Positions 48,355-60,714 of a DNA stretch of 64,000 nt are shown here, in pieces. Numbering within the stretch: the stretch's first letter is position 1; every line of letters begins with the position of its first letter. The translations under genes were made by a program, and so were the position numbers. The notes under the pieces were generated by a model. It searched no databases. It was not told where the DNA came from and saw only the letters and a list, made by a program, of their open reading frames with translations. Origin of the DNA: Perognathus longimembris pacificus (lineage: Eukaryota; Chordata; Mammalia; Rodentia; Heteromyidae); contig NC_063172.1 of assembly GCF_023159225.1 (NCBI RefSeq), positions 40,181,832 through 40,245,831 of the forward strand, in the 5' to 3' direction.

Positions 48355-48371
48355 GAATACTACCGGTCTTT

Positions 48372-48922
48372 ACATAGTTAACAAGCTAGGAATCTTATAT
48401 GTTTCATTTATGTTAACTATATGTTAATTTTCTTGAATGTTTCCATTTTCTTTGGATCTGGGATCCTGACTGATCACTCCTTCTCACACTCATGACATAA
48501 TTTGTGCTTGGCCTTCTTCAAATCTCTGCCCCCAAATCATCAGACTTACAATAGTTGCAGTGGCAGAGTTTACTTGTGTAAATGTGTCTACACAGGGTGC
48601 TACTTTCCTTTCCTCTTAGTATTTCAGACTTTCCCACTTTCTTGCCATCAAGTTCTCTCTTGCTACTGGCATCATTTACCCATCATTATTACACCTTATA
48701 TTCGTACACTTGGGGATTTAATGAAAATAATTACATAATTTTTAAAAAGGGAATGGGGACTTCTCTTTGGGTCCCTTTTCTGATAGAGAGCTTCACTGCT
48801 TTCTTTTGCAGCTTTCCACTCACTTCCAAATAAACTTACTCTGCTAACTTAAAAAAAATAGGTGGGGGAAATGAATGAGGTTATCTAATCTCTCTGTCAT
48901 CATTATCTTGTATGTTTTGTTT
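48372..48922. other. Unassigned DNA
   Basis: No feature could be supported. Confidence 0.5.
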
Positions 48923-48924
48923 TG

Positions 48925-49165
48925 TTTTCTGCTGGTACTGGGGCTTGAATTCTGGGCTGGGGAGCTGTCTCTGAGTTTTTGTGCTGAAGGCCAGCACTCT
49001 ACCACTTCAACCACAGCTCCATGGCTGGCTTTTTGAGGTTAATTGAAGATAAAACTCTCATGGAATTTCCTGTTTGGGCTGACTTTGAATCATGATCCTT
49101 AGATCTCAGCCTCCTGAATAGTTCGGATCATAGGCATGAGCCATTAGTGCCTGGCTTGTTTTTTT
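48925..49165 (-). mobile_element. B1-left/Geo-right SINE
   Basis: Reverse Geo arm ('ggtactggggcttgaattctggg') followed by B1 arm ending 'cggatcataggcatgagcc'. Confidence 0.85.
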
Positions 49166-49169
49166 TTTT

Positions 49170-50272
49170 TTTAAATAAAAAATCATTCCCCTTTTGATAA
49201 ATTTGGGTTGACTATGGCAAAAACATGAATCAAGAAAGCTGGGATGGAAATTATTGAAGAGTCTGAACAGAAAGGTTGCTGGCTTTTGTCAGGACATTGG
49301 TAGTAGAGATGTAACTAATTTTGGGCTATGGCTTTAAAGTGGAATTATTCAGTCTCAAAATAACTCTATTCTTTTGGTTCTAATACCTAAGTGGATGGTG
49401 ATGCTATAGACAGAATGAGAAATAATAGGAAAAAATAAGCTAGAAAAAAAACAAGCATGCTTCCAGTCATGTTAAGTTTCAGGTATTTATTGAAGAACTT
49501 TATGGTGATAGGCAGCTGAATATTTCATCTGAGAGCTCCAGGAAGAGTTTAGGCATAGCAATATAGATTTAGACACTTCTAGTGTATTGGGACCATTTAA
49601 AACTGTATTATTTGACAAAATTATCAGGAAAGAAGGTAGAAAGAGATTAAGAAAATTTGAAAAGAAGTGAGGAGCTACCTATGCAAAATCTTTCTGAGAA
49701 GTAAATTAAAGTAAGGACGGAGATGTAACCTTGGAGATGGCAACATAAAACCTTAGAAGACCAGTCCCAGTGGTATGTTGAAACACAAGTCAAATTGTAA
49801 ATAAATGAATAAATCAGTCTGGTAAATTAAAATCCTGCCAAAGGAGAACCCAATAAATTTGTTTTTAGTTCATTTTAGTCTTTGATCAATAGAATACAAA
49901 ATTCAATATAATCCTAAAATATATTACCTAAGCTGAAGTATTTGGTTTTTTTTTAAATAGAGATGACTGTCTAAAGATCATTTTTGAAAAGCTTAATTGA
50001 AGGTACCATGACAATTAAACAGAGCTGGAATGTCAGAAGCCAATAAGAAATTGTGTAAAATTAATTTTTGAACTCACTGCTAATTTATCTTGCCAAATAA
50101 TCAGATAAAACAAAATTACTAAAGCCTTTAATATGTATTAAATTGCTGAAATATATTACTTGGAATATCATAAATTGCAGATATTTAAAAGTTATTCTCC
50201 ATGTATCTCTCTGTCTTTCTGTCTGTCTTGGTCTTTTAAACACATAGAATTGATCAATTTTGCCTGTTTATT
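49170..50272. other. Unassigned AT-rich DNA
   Basis: No feature could be supported. Confidence 0.5.
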
Positions 50273-50277
50273 TTTGT

Positions 50278-50705
50278 TTACTGGTACCTTGGTCTGAACT
50301 TAGGAATTTACATTTGTTTCACTGGTTTGTCCACTGACACGCTTACTTGAGCCCTGACTCCAGATTGGCTTTTTACTGGTGGTTGTTATTATTATTGTTA
50401 TTATTATTTTCAGTCAGGGGGCTTAAACTCATGAGTTCCACTTGAGTCACTTTTTTTTAATTGGTGGTTAATTGGAGGCAAGAATTTCATGGAATGTTCC
50501 CAGCTTTGAACCTCCATCCTCAAATCTTAGTCTTCTAAGTAGCTAAGATTGTAAGTGTGAGCCATCACTGTACCACTATTTTACTGGATATTTTGGAGAA
50601 AGAATATCATCTTTTTTTCTTTCCAAACTGGCTTTGAACTGACACCTCTGCATTGCAATCTCCCGAGGAGCTAGGATTATAGTCATGAGCAATAGCACCA
50701 AGCCT
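50278..50705 (-). mobile_element. Old B1/Geo SINE interrupted by a second one
   Basis: An old reverse copy starts at 50278 ('ggtaccttggtctgaactta'), breaks off near 50385, and resumes near 50580 ('ttggagaaagaatatcatc ... gaggagctaggattatagtcatgagc'). Between, at about 50400-50575, sits another reverse copy with its own Geo and B1 parts ending 'gtagctaagattgtaagtgtgagcc'. Confidence 0.65.
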
Positions 50706-50709
50706 TGAA

Positions 50710-51424
50710 CCATTTTTTAAAATTAAAGTCCATTGAGACAGTATTTTTAATTTCATGGTTGATAAATATGAGATACAATGGCTTCATCAGATTGTATTTA
50801 TCAAATCACTGAAGTAGTTATGCAGGAAAGGGTGTGTAAAAGCGAGCATTATAATAATTACAACATTGGAAAAATAAAATGTAAAAAAAAAAAAACCCTA
50901 ACGAAATTCACAAATCCTAACCACATTATATCAAGCTGAATAGGCACTGAAAATAGTAAATTGACCACAGTTCCTGTATATCTTAGCAAACTGCAGCAAG
51001 GACTAGTTGCCTTGAGCACACCACGAGGCTACGTAATTGTGGTCACTGAGGCAAATTACTAAAGGAAGAGCCTGTATCTTGCAGTAAATGATCTTGAGTC
51101 ACCAGTATGCTACACCTTGCACAACGATTTCTCATTGTATAAGTGCAAAGCTTCATTTATAATGAGCTATTTATGAAGGAAAGCAATTGTTACTTCAGTT
51201 ATGCCTAATATCATTCATTGATCTACATCCACATATTTAAGTTAGCAAAATGGTATTGAGCACTTATTATATGCGAAGCACTATATTGATGTCCTGTTAA
51301 AGACATACTATAAGAAGAAAGAAGTCACAGATGCTTACTTAAATCCTTATTTTAGAATGAGTGTGTTGTTAACATGGTATTGCTATTATCCAAGGGATGT
51401 GGACACCAAATATTTAGTTCCTAC
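50710..51424. other. Unassigned; would be intron if the next exon is real
   Basis: No repeat or gene could be supported. It lies on the donor side of the candidate minus-strand exon. Confidence 0.45.
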
Positions 51425-51597
51425 CAGTGCATGACCCCCATCTTCATCGAAGTCCTCCTCTATCCCATCAGTCATCTCTTCTCCATCTGCATCTTGCCCT
51501 CCTTCAGGAGGCTCCTCTGTAGAGTGATCTGCATTCTCTGACACACATTCTTCTTGGATCAGCTCTATACTCTCTTCCAATTGCTTCTTCTGAGCTT
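51425..51597 (-). CDS. Candidate internal exon of an unidentified gene
   Basis: On the minus strand a pyrimidine tract and acceptor (ttttcccctccctag) precede the exon, and a plausible donor (CTG then gtagga) follows. Between them 173 bp are open in one frame, entering with two carried-over bases and leaving in phase 0. The 57 complete codons begin AQKKQLEESIELIQEE, which looks like the end of a helix or coiled coil. They continue into an acidic stretch (PPEGGQDADGEEMTDGIEED); 21 of 57 residues are Asp or Glu. No repeat overlaps it, and codon use looks ordinary. I do not recognise the protein. If real, it implies a minus-strand gene whose neighbouring exons lie outside the window or were missed. 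A chance open frame or a lone pseudo-exon is possible. Confidence 0.55.
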
Positions 51598-51734
51598 CTA
51601 GGGAGGGGAAAAAGCAAATGACTACTACCTTGGGTTGCTCATGAGTTATTTGGACAAATCATGAAAAAAACAATCCATCTAGGATAACTCTCTTTAACTG
51701 CTATAAGCATGTATAGGCATATTTACTTCAGATC

Positions 51735-52135
51735 ATGTTCTTTTTGTTACCATCCTGAGGCTTGAACTCAGGGTCTGGGTACTGTCCTTGAGCTTTTTTT
51801 TTTTGCTCAAGGTTAGCATTCTACCATTTGCATTACAGCTCCACTTCTAGGTTTTTTTTTGTTGTTGTTGTTTTGTTTTGTTTTTGCCAGTCTTGGGGCT
51901 TGAGCTGAGGGCCTGAGCACTGTCTCTGGCTTCTTTTTGCTCAAGGCTAGCACTCTACCACTTGAGCCACAGCGCCACTTCTGGCTTTTTCTATATATGT
52001 GGTTCTGAGGAATTGAACCCAGGGCTTCATGTATAAGAAGCAAGTACTCTACCACTAGGCCATATTCCCAGCCCTCTACTTCTAGTTTTTGCTGGTTAAT
52101 TGGAGACATTAGTTCTACAGACTTTCCTGCCAACA
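51735..52135 (-). mobile_element. B1-left/Geo-right SINE, host of a nested SINE
   Basis: The reverse Geo arm runs 51750-51854 ('cctgaggcttgaactcagggt ... attacagctccacttctagg'). After the nested element it resumes at 52074 ('ctctacttctagtttttgctggttaattggag') and ends near 52135 with the B1 arm mostly missing. Confidence 0.82.
51855..52073 (-). mobile_element. IDL-Geo SINE nested in another SINE
   Basis: Reverse full-length copy. The duplicated target is part of the host SINE: ctccacttctaggtttt at about 51839-51854 and ctctacttctagttttt at 52074-52090. Confidence 0.9.
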
Positions 52136-52139
52136 TTCA

Positions 52140-53354
52140 TTTTTAATGAATTGAGCATACTCATCTTTCAATGGAATCAGTAGAAATAATGAAATTGTGA
52201 TTTCAAGACTATGTAAATAAGTATTTACATAAGCAGATTTTTCTCATTATTCTGTTTTCCATGGTTCTCTCTGAGGGGAAAACAAAGCCATATAAGGGGC
52301 AAAAATAGTCCTGAACATAGAAATTGTTAATGCAAGAAATGAAGATGGAGAAACCTCACTGATAATTTCAAACTGAAGTAAAAAGACAACACACACAAAG
52401 ATCAAAGAAAAACTCACTGAAACTAAAGTAAATAATAAATTGGTTGTCATCTAGGTGGTTTATTCATTATGTGAGCAGTCTCTTGAGAATCTTGTATTGG
52501 TAGATACGGTTCAGTTCAATGGTTAAGAATACCAGTCCTGGAATCAGACAATCTTGAGTTTGTGAGTTAGTTTGTTAGTGACTGTGTGATGCTGCGTGAG
52601 GAGATGATTAACAGCCCTTCCTGTGTCTGTTTGCTCTTTCATATGATTAGGATATTTACTGCTTAAACTTTCATGGTTTGATGTAATAAATTAAATTGTT
52701 GGAAAAGTGAATTGCAAATAATAAGTGCTCAACAAGAAAACCTGTACTACACATAAACAGAATTCCTTTAACAGCCAGGATATTGGCACTTCTCAGAAGT
52801 CCACCTACGTGGAAATTATGCTGATGGCACAGTCCTTATTTCCCCTGATGGTTGGATTTCATTTTCTGTGAAAGCTCTGAGAGGAACTGAATGTTGAGTA
52901 AATGAATTCATCTTATGTTTTCCCTCCTCCAACTTAATCCCATGCCTTTGTGACTATTTTAAGAGCTTGAGTTGCCTTCACTAATTTTGATCACTATTAT
53001 TTTGTCAGAACATCATTATACCTTTAAGATGAGTTTAAAAAAATGTTGTATTTTGAGCTCATTTGTTGTCATTTATTTGTGATAAAATAATTTATAGGGC
53101 ACAAAGAGACTGGGATATTCATTTCCCATATGTAAAATAAAAGGAAAAAAAACTACTGATATATATACGCATATATGTGTTTATAACCATTGATATCTAT
53201 GAAATATATTATTTATAATTGATATGTAGATAGAGACTCAGTACAAAACTTCAGATATATCTAATGTAAATCAACAAAGTAATAAAACATGATGTCCAAA
53301 GAAGATATAGTTTTCCCTGTCTACAATGACAATTATCCTATAATAATACACATC
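52140..53354. other. Unassigned AT-rich DNA
   Basis: No feature could be supported. Confidence 0.5.
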
Positions 53355-53365
53355 TGCATATTCTT

Positions 53366-53572
53366 TTTTTTTTTTTTTTGGCCGGTCCTGGGGCTTGGAC
53401 TTAGGGCCTGAGCACTGTCCCTGGCTTCTTTTTTGCTCAAGGCTAGCACTCTGCCACTTGAGCCACAGCACCACTTCTGGCCGTTTTCTGTATATGTGGC
53501 GTTGGGGAATTGAACCCAGGGCCTCGTGTACACGAGGCAAGCACTCTTGCCACTAGGCCATATCCCCAGCCA
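53366..53572 (-). mobile_element. IDL-Geo SINE
   Basis: Reverse full-length copy. Direct repeat tgcatattctt at 53355-53365 and 53573-53583. Confidence 0.94.
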
Positions 53573-53583
53573 TGCATATTCTT

Positions 53584-55758
53584 ATATGTTAAATTTTCAG
53601 ATAATAACTTTGTTGGAAATAGGAGAGGAGTATGGAGTGTTCCCTGACCTTCTATCAGAGAATGGAATGCCAGAGTGAGCTCAGTTCCTCACCAGTGGTT
53701 TCAGTCTAAGATTCGGCCATTTGGTCAGATTATTTAAGCAAATTAAGCCATTCTTTTTTTCTCTATATGAAAATAATCACTATCTTATTCACCTCTGGAT
53801 TTTCCAAGAAGATTGATAGCTTACTATTGGTAAAACAACAAACTAGGAAGGATTGATAAATGTTTATTGCCACATACGAGAAGGTGGCAGTGTGCTCTTC
53901 ATTGTGGTAGTTACAGCACCAGCAATGGTAAGCACCAAAAAAGAGGCTTGGTCAGACCAGGGAATGTCAGTAAAAAGGCTGGTAGTAATCAGGCTTGGTT
54001 TCAGAAAAGTAAAAGTACTCATAGATAGAATGAAAGCTAAAAATAATTACTGTTAACTTCATAATTTCACCCAAGCCTGGCATAGTAAGAGAAACACATT
54101 TACTTCATATATATAAAGGCTACATTTTCATTTGGGTTTTTCTATCAAAGTAGAAGTTTTAATTTCTCTTTATAACATCATAACCAATGCAGTTATATCT
54201 TCAGTCATCATGTGCACCCAAAGGCATACTCAGGGAAGCAAGCACAGTAGTACAAATTCTTTTTTGTCCTGATAAATATGAAACGTTTATACTAGACTGT
54301 CACATGAATACTATAAAGGGGTTATTGTATTGGTTAACTTATTTTTCCCAAAATCTAGAAGATTATCTCCCAAATTCAGAAGGGAAATAATTAGTTACAA
54401 CATATTGTTTAGTCTAGGTATGGTTTCCATGTATCTGGATTAAAAGAGAGGAAAATTGGGCAAAAGATACAGGTCAAACACAACTGTAAATATAGATCAT
54501 AACCTTGGTTAACCCACCCACACAACTGCAAACAGCATCTACCAAGAAAAAGCTTTTGATGGGCAGACAATCTTGAGCACTAAAAGTTTTGAATCTTGTA
54601 TCATGTATCATGAAACATATCACCTGACCTATTCTGTCCCCTCTACTCTTGCTGATCCTTTACATTGCAAAGCAGATTGGGCTAGTCTGATTTTGATTCT
54701 CCATTTCTCCTAACTGTGGTTTTTTTGGTTTTTGTTTTTGTTTTCATTTATCATCTGACCTCTTCAATCTTGCTCATCATGGTGCTTATTAAAATACTTT
54801 GATATTCAAGACTTGGTGTTGGGGTCTTAAGAGAGATGGAAAAATAGAGTTCTGCAACTGGTCAGCTGCAATTCTATACAGTAAAAATTATGTGAGTTTT
54901 GTAACTCTGCCTAAAGCCAAACTTCCTCAATATTAGATGACTACATATCTCATTTTGTTTTAATGGGTGGAATTTTGATTAAGATTGAATATATGTTAGG
55001 AATGTATTTGGCATGCTATACACAGTTCTTCTCTAATGATTTCACAAGTGTTTGTTTTGGATGTTACAATTAATATTCATCTATTTTTTTCTCTCTAGAT
55101 AAATCTCTGACCAAGAAGACATAGAAGATTTGAGAAGAACCTAAGCTGGACTAGACTTAAAATATAAAAAATCTATAGATAGCTTTATGTGTCAACTTGT
55201 TTCAATTTTCTTTGGGCTCTACAATGACTTCCTGGTTTTTCTAGTCTAATATGTTCCCTCCTTTCCTTTGCTCAGCCAAAGCCCTGAACATAGGCCATAG
55301 TACAGTTTTGCCCTTTTCTTGTTTGTGTTTCAGATGCCTGAAAATTTCACTTATTCTCAAACAAGGGCATTGCTATATTCAAAGGTAATGATACAGATTA
55401 CTATTGCCTGTAATTTAAAAGGAATAATATAGGTCAGTTTATCAAGAAATATTTTAAGAGCTCAAACCATCACTCACTCACTACCTTATATACAGAAGGA
55501 ATAATATAAAATATTAGAAAGGATGTAAGCTATGAGATCAATATTTCTGCCAGTTACTAATTCTGTTAAATGTAGTTTTCTTCTATGAAAGATAATCATA
55601 ATACTAGCAATGCCTTCAGAGAGTTGCTATATCCTTGAATGAGAAAAAATTGTGAATGTGACTTCAGACTGCAAAGACCATACAGATGCCAAAGGGATCG
55701 AAATTGTCCTTGAGTTAAATCTATATTGAATATTTGATTGCTATGGAGAAATTATCTA
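53584..55758. other. Unassigned AT-rich DNA
   Basis: 2.2 kb with no gene, RNA or recognisable repeat. Confidence 0.5.
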
Positions 55759-55761
55759 TGG

Positions 55762-56050
55762 GTCTGGCTCACTTCACTTAGTATAATTTTTTTCCAAGTC
55801 CTTCCATTTCCTTACGAATAGGGAAATGTCATTATTTCTGATAGAGGCATAAAATTCCATTGTGTATATTTGCCACATTTTCCCGATCCATTCATCTACT
55901 GAGGGGCATCTGGGTTGGTTCCATTTTCTAGCTACGACAAATTGTGCTGCGATGAACATTGTTGTGCTGGTGACTTTAGTGTGTTCTTGTTTGTGTCTTT
56001 TGGGTAGATGCCCAAAAGTGGGATGCTGGGTCATAGGGGAGTTTAAAATC
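55762..56050 (-). mobile_element. Antisense internal L1 ORF2 fragment
   Basis: The minus strand encodes the same ORF2 C-terminal text as 46452-46848 (TTMFIAAQFVVARKWNQPRC ... WQIYTMEFYAS). It lacks both upstream ORF2 and the 3'UTR with tail, so it is cut at both ends. Such pieces usually come from inversion or later deletion. Confidence 0.9.
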
Positions 56051-56054
56051 ATCA

Positions 56055-57340
56055 CTGTTGATCTTTATAAGTATATTGCAAAGATAAACTTGTATATCGG
56101 CTTTGACATTATCCCTTTATTTCTGTTTAAACAGATATAGTATATTAAATTACTCTCTTTTTGCATCAAATTATGATATATATGTAATTCCCTTGAGTAT
56201 ACTTCAAAATCAGTGCTTTATTAATGCATTTCAACACAAATTTTTCTAAGGTATCCTCATCCACTCTTTCATTAACCCAATGGAGTGAAATAATCTGGGT
56301 TCTGGAAGAAAATACTTTAAATAGACTGTTAATTGATTTGTAGGAGTCACAGAACTATAATCAGCTTAGAATATGCAGTCGGTGTAGACTTTTGTCATTG
56401 ACTTAATGGGAAATGTTATAATCACTAAATGATATGTTTCATGAGTAAAATTATGCATGAAAGCACATCTTGTTTGTTAACTGTTGCTTTACAATTTAAC
56501 AAGCAATTTTGATCCTATTATCGGTTGAAATAGAAGCAAAGCAAGTGGTTCTATATTTTATGAATAATTGTGTGATTTCATTTCTTTTAAAAATTGTATG
56601 CTGGTTAGTTTATTGTAAAGTTTATAATTCTTTTTATCTAATCAGTTTTCTTTTGACCAGATTTAACTTTTGATTGTGTGTGTAAACAAAGTAAATACAT
56701 ATATATGTACATATAGTATCTTTGTGAATATGTGTTTACAACTATTATTGTAGGTTCTTTGAGGCAAAAATACTCTTATTCATCTTCTTATCTCTGGTGG
56801 CTGACAGCCTTACACACAAATCAAACATTTGCTAAATATTTCCACAAATTGTATGAAATTAAGCAATGACAATATAAGTTACTCTATAGAGTCGAAGAGC
56901 CAGGTAAGTTTGGCACAAAGGTAACAAAATATGGATCCAAAGAGAAGTGGAGATCAATCTCCTTGCCACAGTCTATGCACTAGTCCCACTCTATGAAGTC
57001 AAAGTAAAATGTGAAGTCTGAAATTTTCTTAGAGGAAAACCTTCATGTTTATATAGCCAATCTCCAAAGGAAAAATAAAATTTGATGACTCAAGAGCTTA
57101 GGAGAAGGGTTTCCTTTGGACATTTGCATCCTGGAATCTGTTGATTTCTTCACATTAAAATGATGGATGATCATAATAGTGATTTGTGAGCAGAGAAATG
57201 ATTATTACCTTTATATTGATAATTTTTAAAGAATGGATTATGGCTCAAAAACTGTCAGTTTATATTTAACATGTAACTTCAATACTATCTAAGTTAAGAA
57301 TCATAATAGAAAAAAAGGCAATAATGACTGCTCTTTAGTG
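56055..57340. other. Unassigned AT-rich DNA
   Basis: No feature could be supported. Confidence 0.5.
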
Positions 57341-57344
57341 ATTG

Positions 57345-57465
57345 TTTAAGCAGTACTCAGATTGCAACAATCATTGGTTTAATCTAGTCTTTACAACATA
57401 CTGTAGCAGAGTGCTACCCATACACATTTGGGGAAACTGAGACTAAATAAGTTACATAAAACACC
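57345..57465 (+). repeat. MIR-like ancient SINE remnant
   Basis: 'tctttacaacatactgtagcag ... acatttggggaaactgagactaaataagttacat' follows the MIR core order. Confidence 0.55.
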
Positions 57466-60400
57466 CATGGACACACATGAATAGGTCCAAGAGGCATAAT
57501 TACACTGTAAACATTTTTTACTTTATTGGTTGAGCTGTTTTCTAATATATCTTCAGAAAAAAAAGTCTATTTGACACATCTGGAGAATGATTTGAATTTC
57601 TTCAATAATCAGACAATGTTTAAGTTCAAGAATGAAGAAATCTGTTTAGTTAGGGGCACCCATCTTACCTAAACAAAGACAATCAAAGGAAAAGTGAAAA
57701 TGGTAAGTATTTCTGTTTTAGGAAAAAATACCTAAGGCATTTGCAAACCATGAAAGGAAAGAATGATATTGAATTTCCTTCTTTGTCTTCAAATAGTTTT
57801 TCTTCTGGCACATCTCATTTCTACTTCAAAAGCTATATATGATCCAGAAAAACAAGTTAGAATTGAAAGAATTTATGTTCAAAGCACTTTTATTAAGTTG
57901 AGTTTCTTGCATAGCTATCATCATTAATATAACTCTGAAAATTAGTTCAGTTGGCAATTTGGTTTTTGACATGCTGTCTGAATTGCTAGATAATTACTAG
58001 TTGAATTGTAATTAGCAGATGGTTGGAAATAATGTTGATACTAAACAGTACCATTATTTATTACAGCCAAGTTAACACCTCTTAATGACTATGTTCATTT
58101 ACCAGTATGGAGTGTGTTTTACAACCTGTCTATAGTAGATATTCAATGCAACAATTAAAAGAATTGCCATTTTGAAATATGCAGTTTATGATAGAAAGTA
58201 TAGCGAACAACCATGTAAGTGAAATTCAGGTAAATTGCATATAAGGAATGCTTTTAAATTGAAATGTCTATCATAATGTCTATCATAAAAGTACATACTA
58301 GGGGGAAATGTCCTCAAAGTTGTATACATAGAGTATTCTCATTGTTGAGATGACCATAATTTTGATATCATCATATAAAATTACTGAGATATTGTTTATG
58401 GGAAGCTCATATTTAGTAATTTTCAAGAAGACTTTTCAAAATTCTTAGAGCTAGGAAGTTGAGCTAAGTCTACTGGAAAGGGAATCCCAAATTTCCACTT
58501 CTGTCTGGGCTTTTCTATGTTTTATGAATGTTAACTTATTTGTCAGAAGAAAATGAATTGGGGAAGAAATAATCTAGAAGTGGAGAGCCCAGCAAACAAT
58601 GATGCTTAGGAGAATAAAAATGTCCTAAGAGATTTGTGGTAATAGTTACATCATTCAGTAAAATTGCAAAATCATTGAATTATACTCCTCAAATGAGTAA
58701 ATTTTATTTTATCTGAAATATGCTTCAATACAGCTATTGAAAAAAGCTAATGGGAGTGCAGTAGAGCAGATGAGAGATGATGAGTGTCTGGGTTTTATTG
58801 TATGTAGCCATGGGAAAATAGAGACAACTGGAGTAAAATGATATGAAAGGTAATATTTGGAAGCACTGGTTATTATAGGAATAGAAGATGATGTTGATGT
58901 TGGCAGGTTGGTTGGTAAGATTTATGTACTTGTGATTTAACAAAGATGGGATGCAGAGAGAAGAGCATATTTAAAAGGGGAAGTTATGTTCTTTCAAGAT
59001 GACTTTAATATTCCCCCATGTTCAGCTAAACTTTAAACAAGCTTCTTGTTTACCTTACTCTCAAGGTTTCCTCTTCGAACAGTTACTTTGAAAACCTTTG
59101 TCTACCCATTTGAGATATACATTTTTTTTTTTTGCAACACAAGACTGTTTTCTTCAAGACCTATTAGCCATTAATCATTCATCATCAGGAGAGATGTTAT
59201 TTTTTTTGTATGTGTGTGGTGAATAGGAGAGCAGCTTTGTTAAAAGCCAGTTATTAATCACAATTTGACAACCACATTGACCAATTTTCTACTAACTCCC
59301 TCCAATACTTTTCCAGTCCCTAAAGTAACATTCAAATATCTTACCACGTAGAAAAAAAATCAGAGTTGATTTCAGTTCTGTATTATTTATTCATGCCGTA
59401 GCATTAATTTCTAAAATCTTTTAACTGCCCTCTGAGTAATACTTTTTTTTAAAAATCATTTTGTGGTCTTATTTCATGGATAAAATGTCTTCTTTTACCT
59501 CTTTGAATATAATAATCATTGTTTATATGACTTTTTCATTTTAACTTTCATACTCTAGTACATATTGTTCCCTCAGACTTTTTGTTCTTTTCTCTTTAGT
59601 TTTTCTATTTAGTATTTGCTTTATGTTTAATTCTTCTTTCTTACAATCCTTGTTTGTCATATTAACGGTGGAACATTAAATCAATGTCTTGCAATATTGT
59701 TTGCTCAGAGGGATTTTTGTCTTAGGCACACCAGGTCAATATCTATGAATCTTTCCTTTTGGGCTGTTCATGTTTCCATTGCAAAACTTTTCTAGCATGC
59801 TACTAGTGTTTGGCACCTGAGGTACTTGAGGGGGAGAATGTAATTCTCCAAAACAACTATGCAAACTCACTTCTCTCTTGTTTTCAACTGCTTTCAGACT
59901 TTTTATCAATCTGCACAAACATTCATTCTTTACCTTTTTCTAGAGGAAAAAAATTCAAATTTCTGGCAAAGTGAGGCAGGTACAATGGAGAATGAGAACA
60001 AAGGAATCTATTTTCTAAACTGATTTTCAATGGTCGAGAGATACTTAATTCCAAGCCCGTTGGGAGTTCAGACATTAAATCTGGACGGGTGTCTTAGATA
60101 TGGTCAATCCTGAATACTTCTTTATCTGTTGTCCAATTGTATTCCTGCTTTCTTTATAGTAATTTTTTTTCTTATTTTAAAAGTTTTTTAGTACTATACT
60201 GCAGCTGAAGGAGGAAACAAGACATAATCCATGTATTCAGTCCATTACCTACAGAGCAAAGCATCATCATGTATTCACAAAATGGTAAGTAATAGCAGTA
60301 AGATGTGCAGGACAGAAAGTCAGCAGACTATAGGATACAGCGACTAGACCAGATCTACAGTAGAGTCTCCCATCCTGTGTATAATAGTTTGTCTTCAACA

Positions 60401-60618
60401 AAACAATATGACTGAGGAAAAAACATATGACAATAGTTTAAGATGCAAAACTATGTTATAAGACAAGCATCATCTCTTAATAAAGAAAGTATCCAACATT
60501 GCTTTGATCAAAATATGAATACAGCTAAGGTGAATATCCATGGTAAATAATACTTCTTAATTCTAAGGTTTTGGAGAAGTGAGAACATGAGAGTCTTCTT
60601 TAAATAGTGCACCACTCT
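57466..60618. other. Unassigned AT-rich DNA
   Basis: 3.1 kb with nothing I can support. Confidence 0.5.
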
Positions 60619-60619
60619 T

Positions 60620-60712
60620 TCCTAGAGTGGTGGATTATGACTGCAATGCTAGTTACTTGGGAGGCGTAGATCAAGAGAATTGTGGTTCAAGGCCAGCTCA
60701 GTAACAAGTTGC
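60620..60712 (+). repeat. B1-like monomer remnant
   Basis: 'agtggtggattatgactgcaatgctagttacttgggaggcgtagatcaagagaattgtggttcaaggccagc' is a 7SL/B1-like arm without the Geo arm. Confidence 0.6.
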
Positions 60713-60714
60713 AT

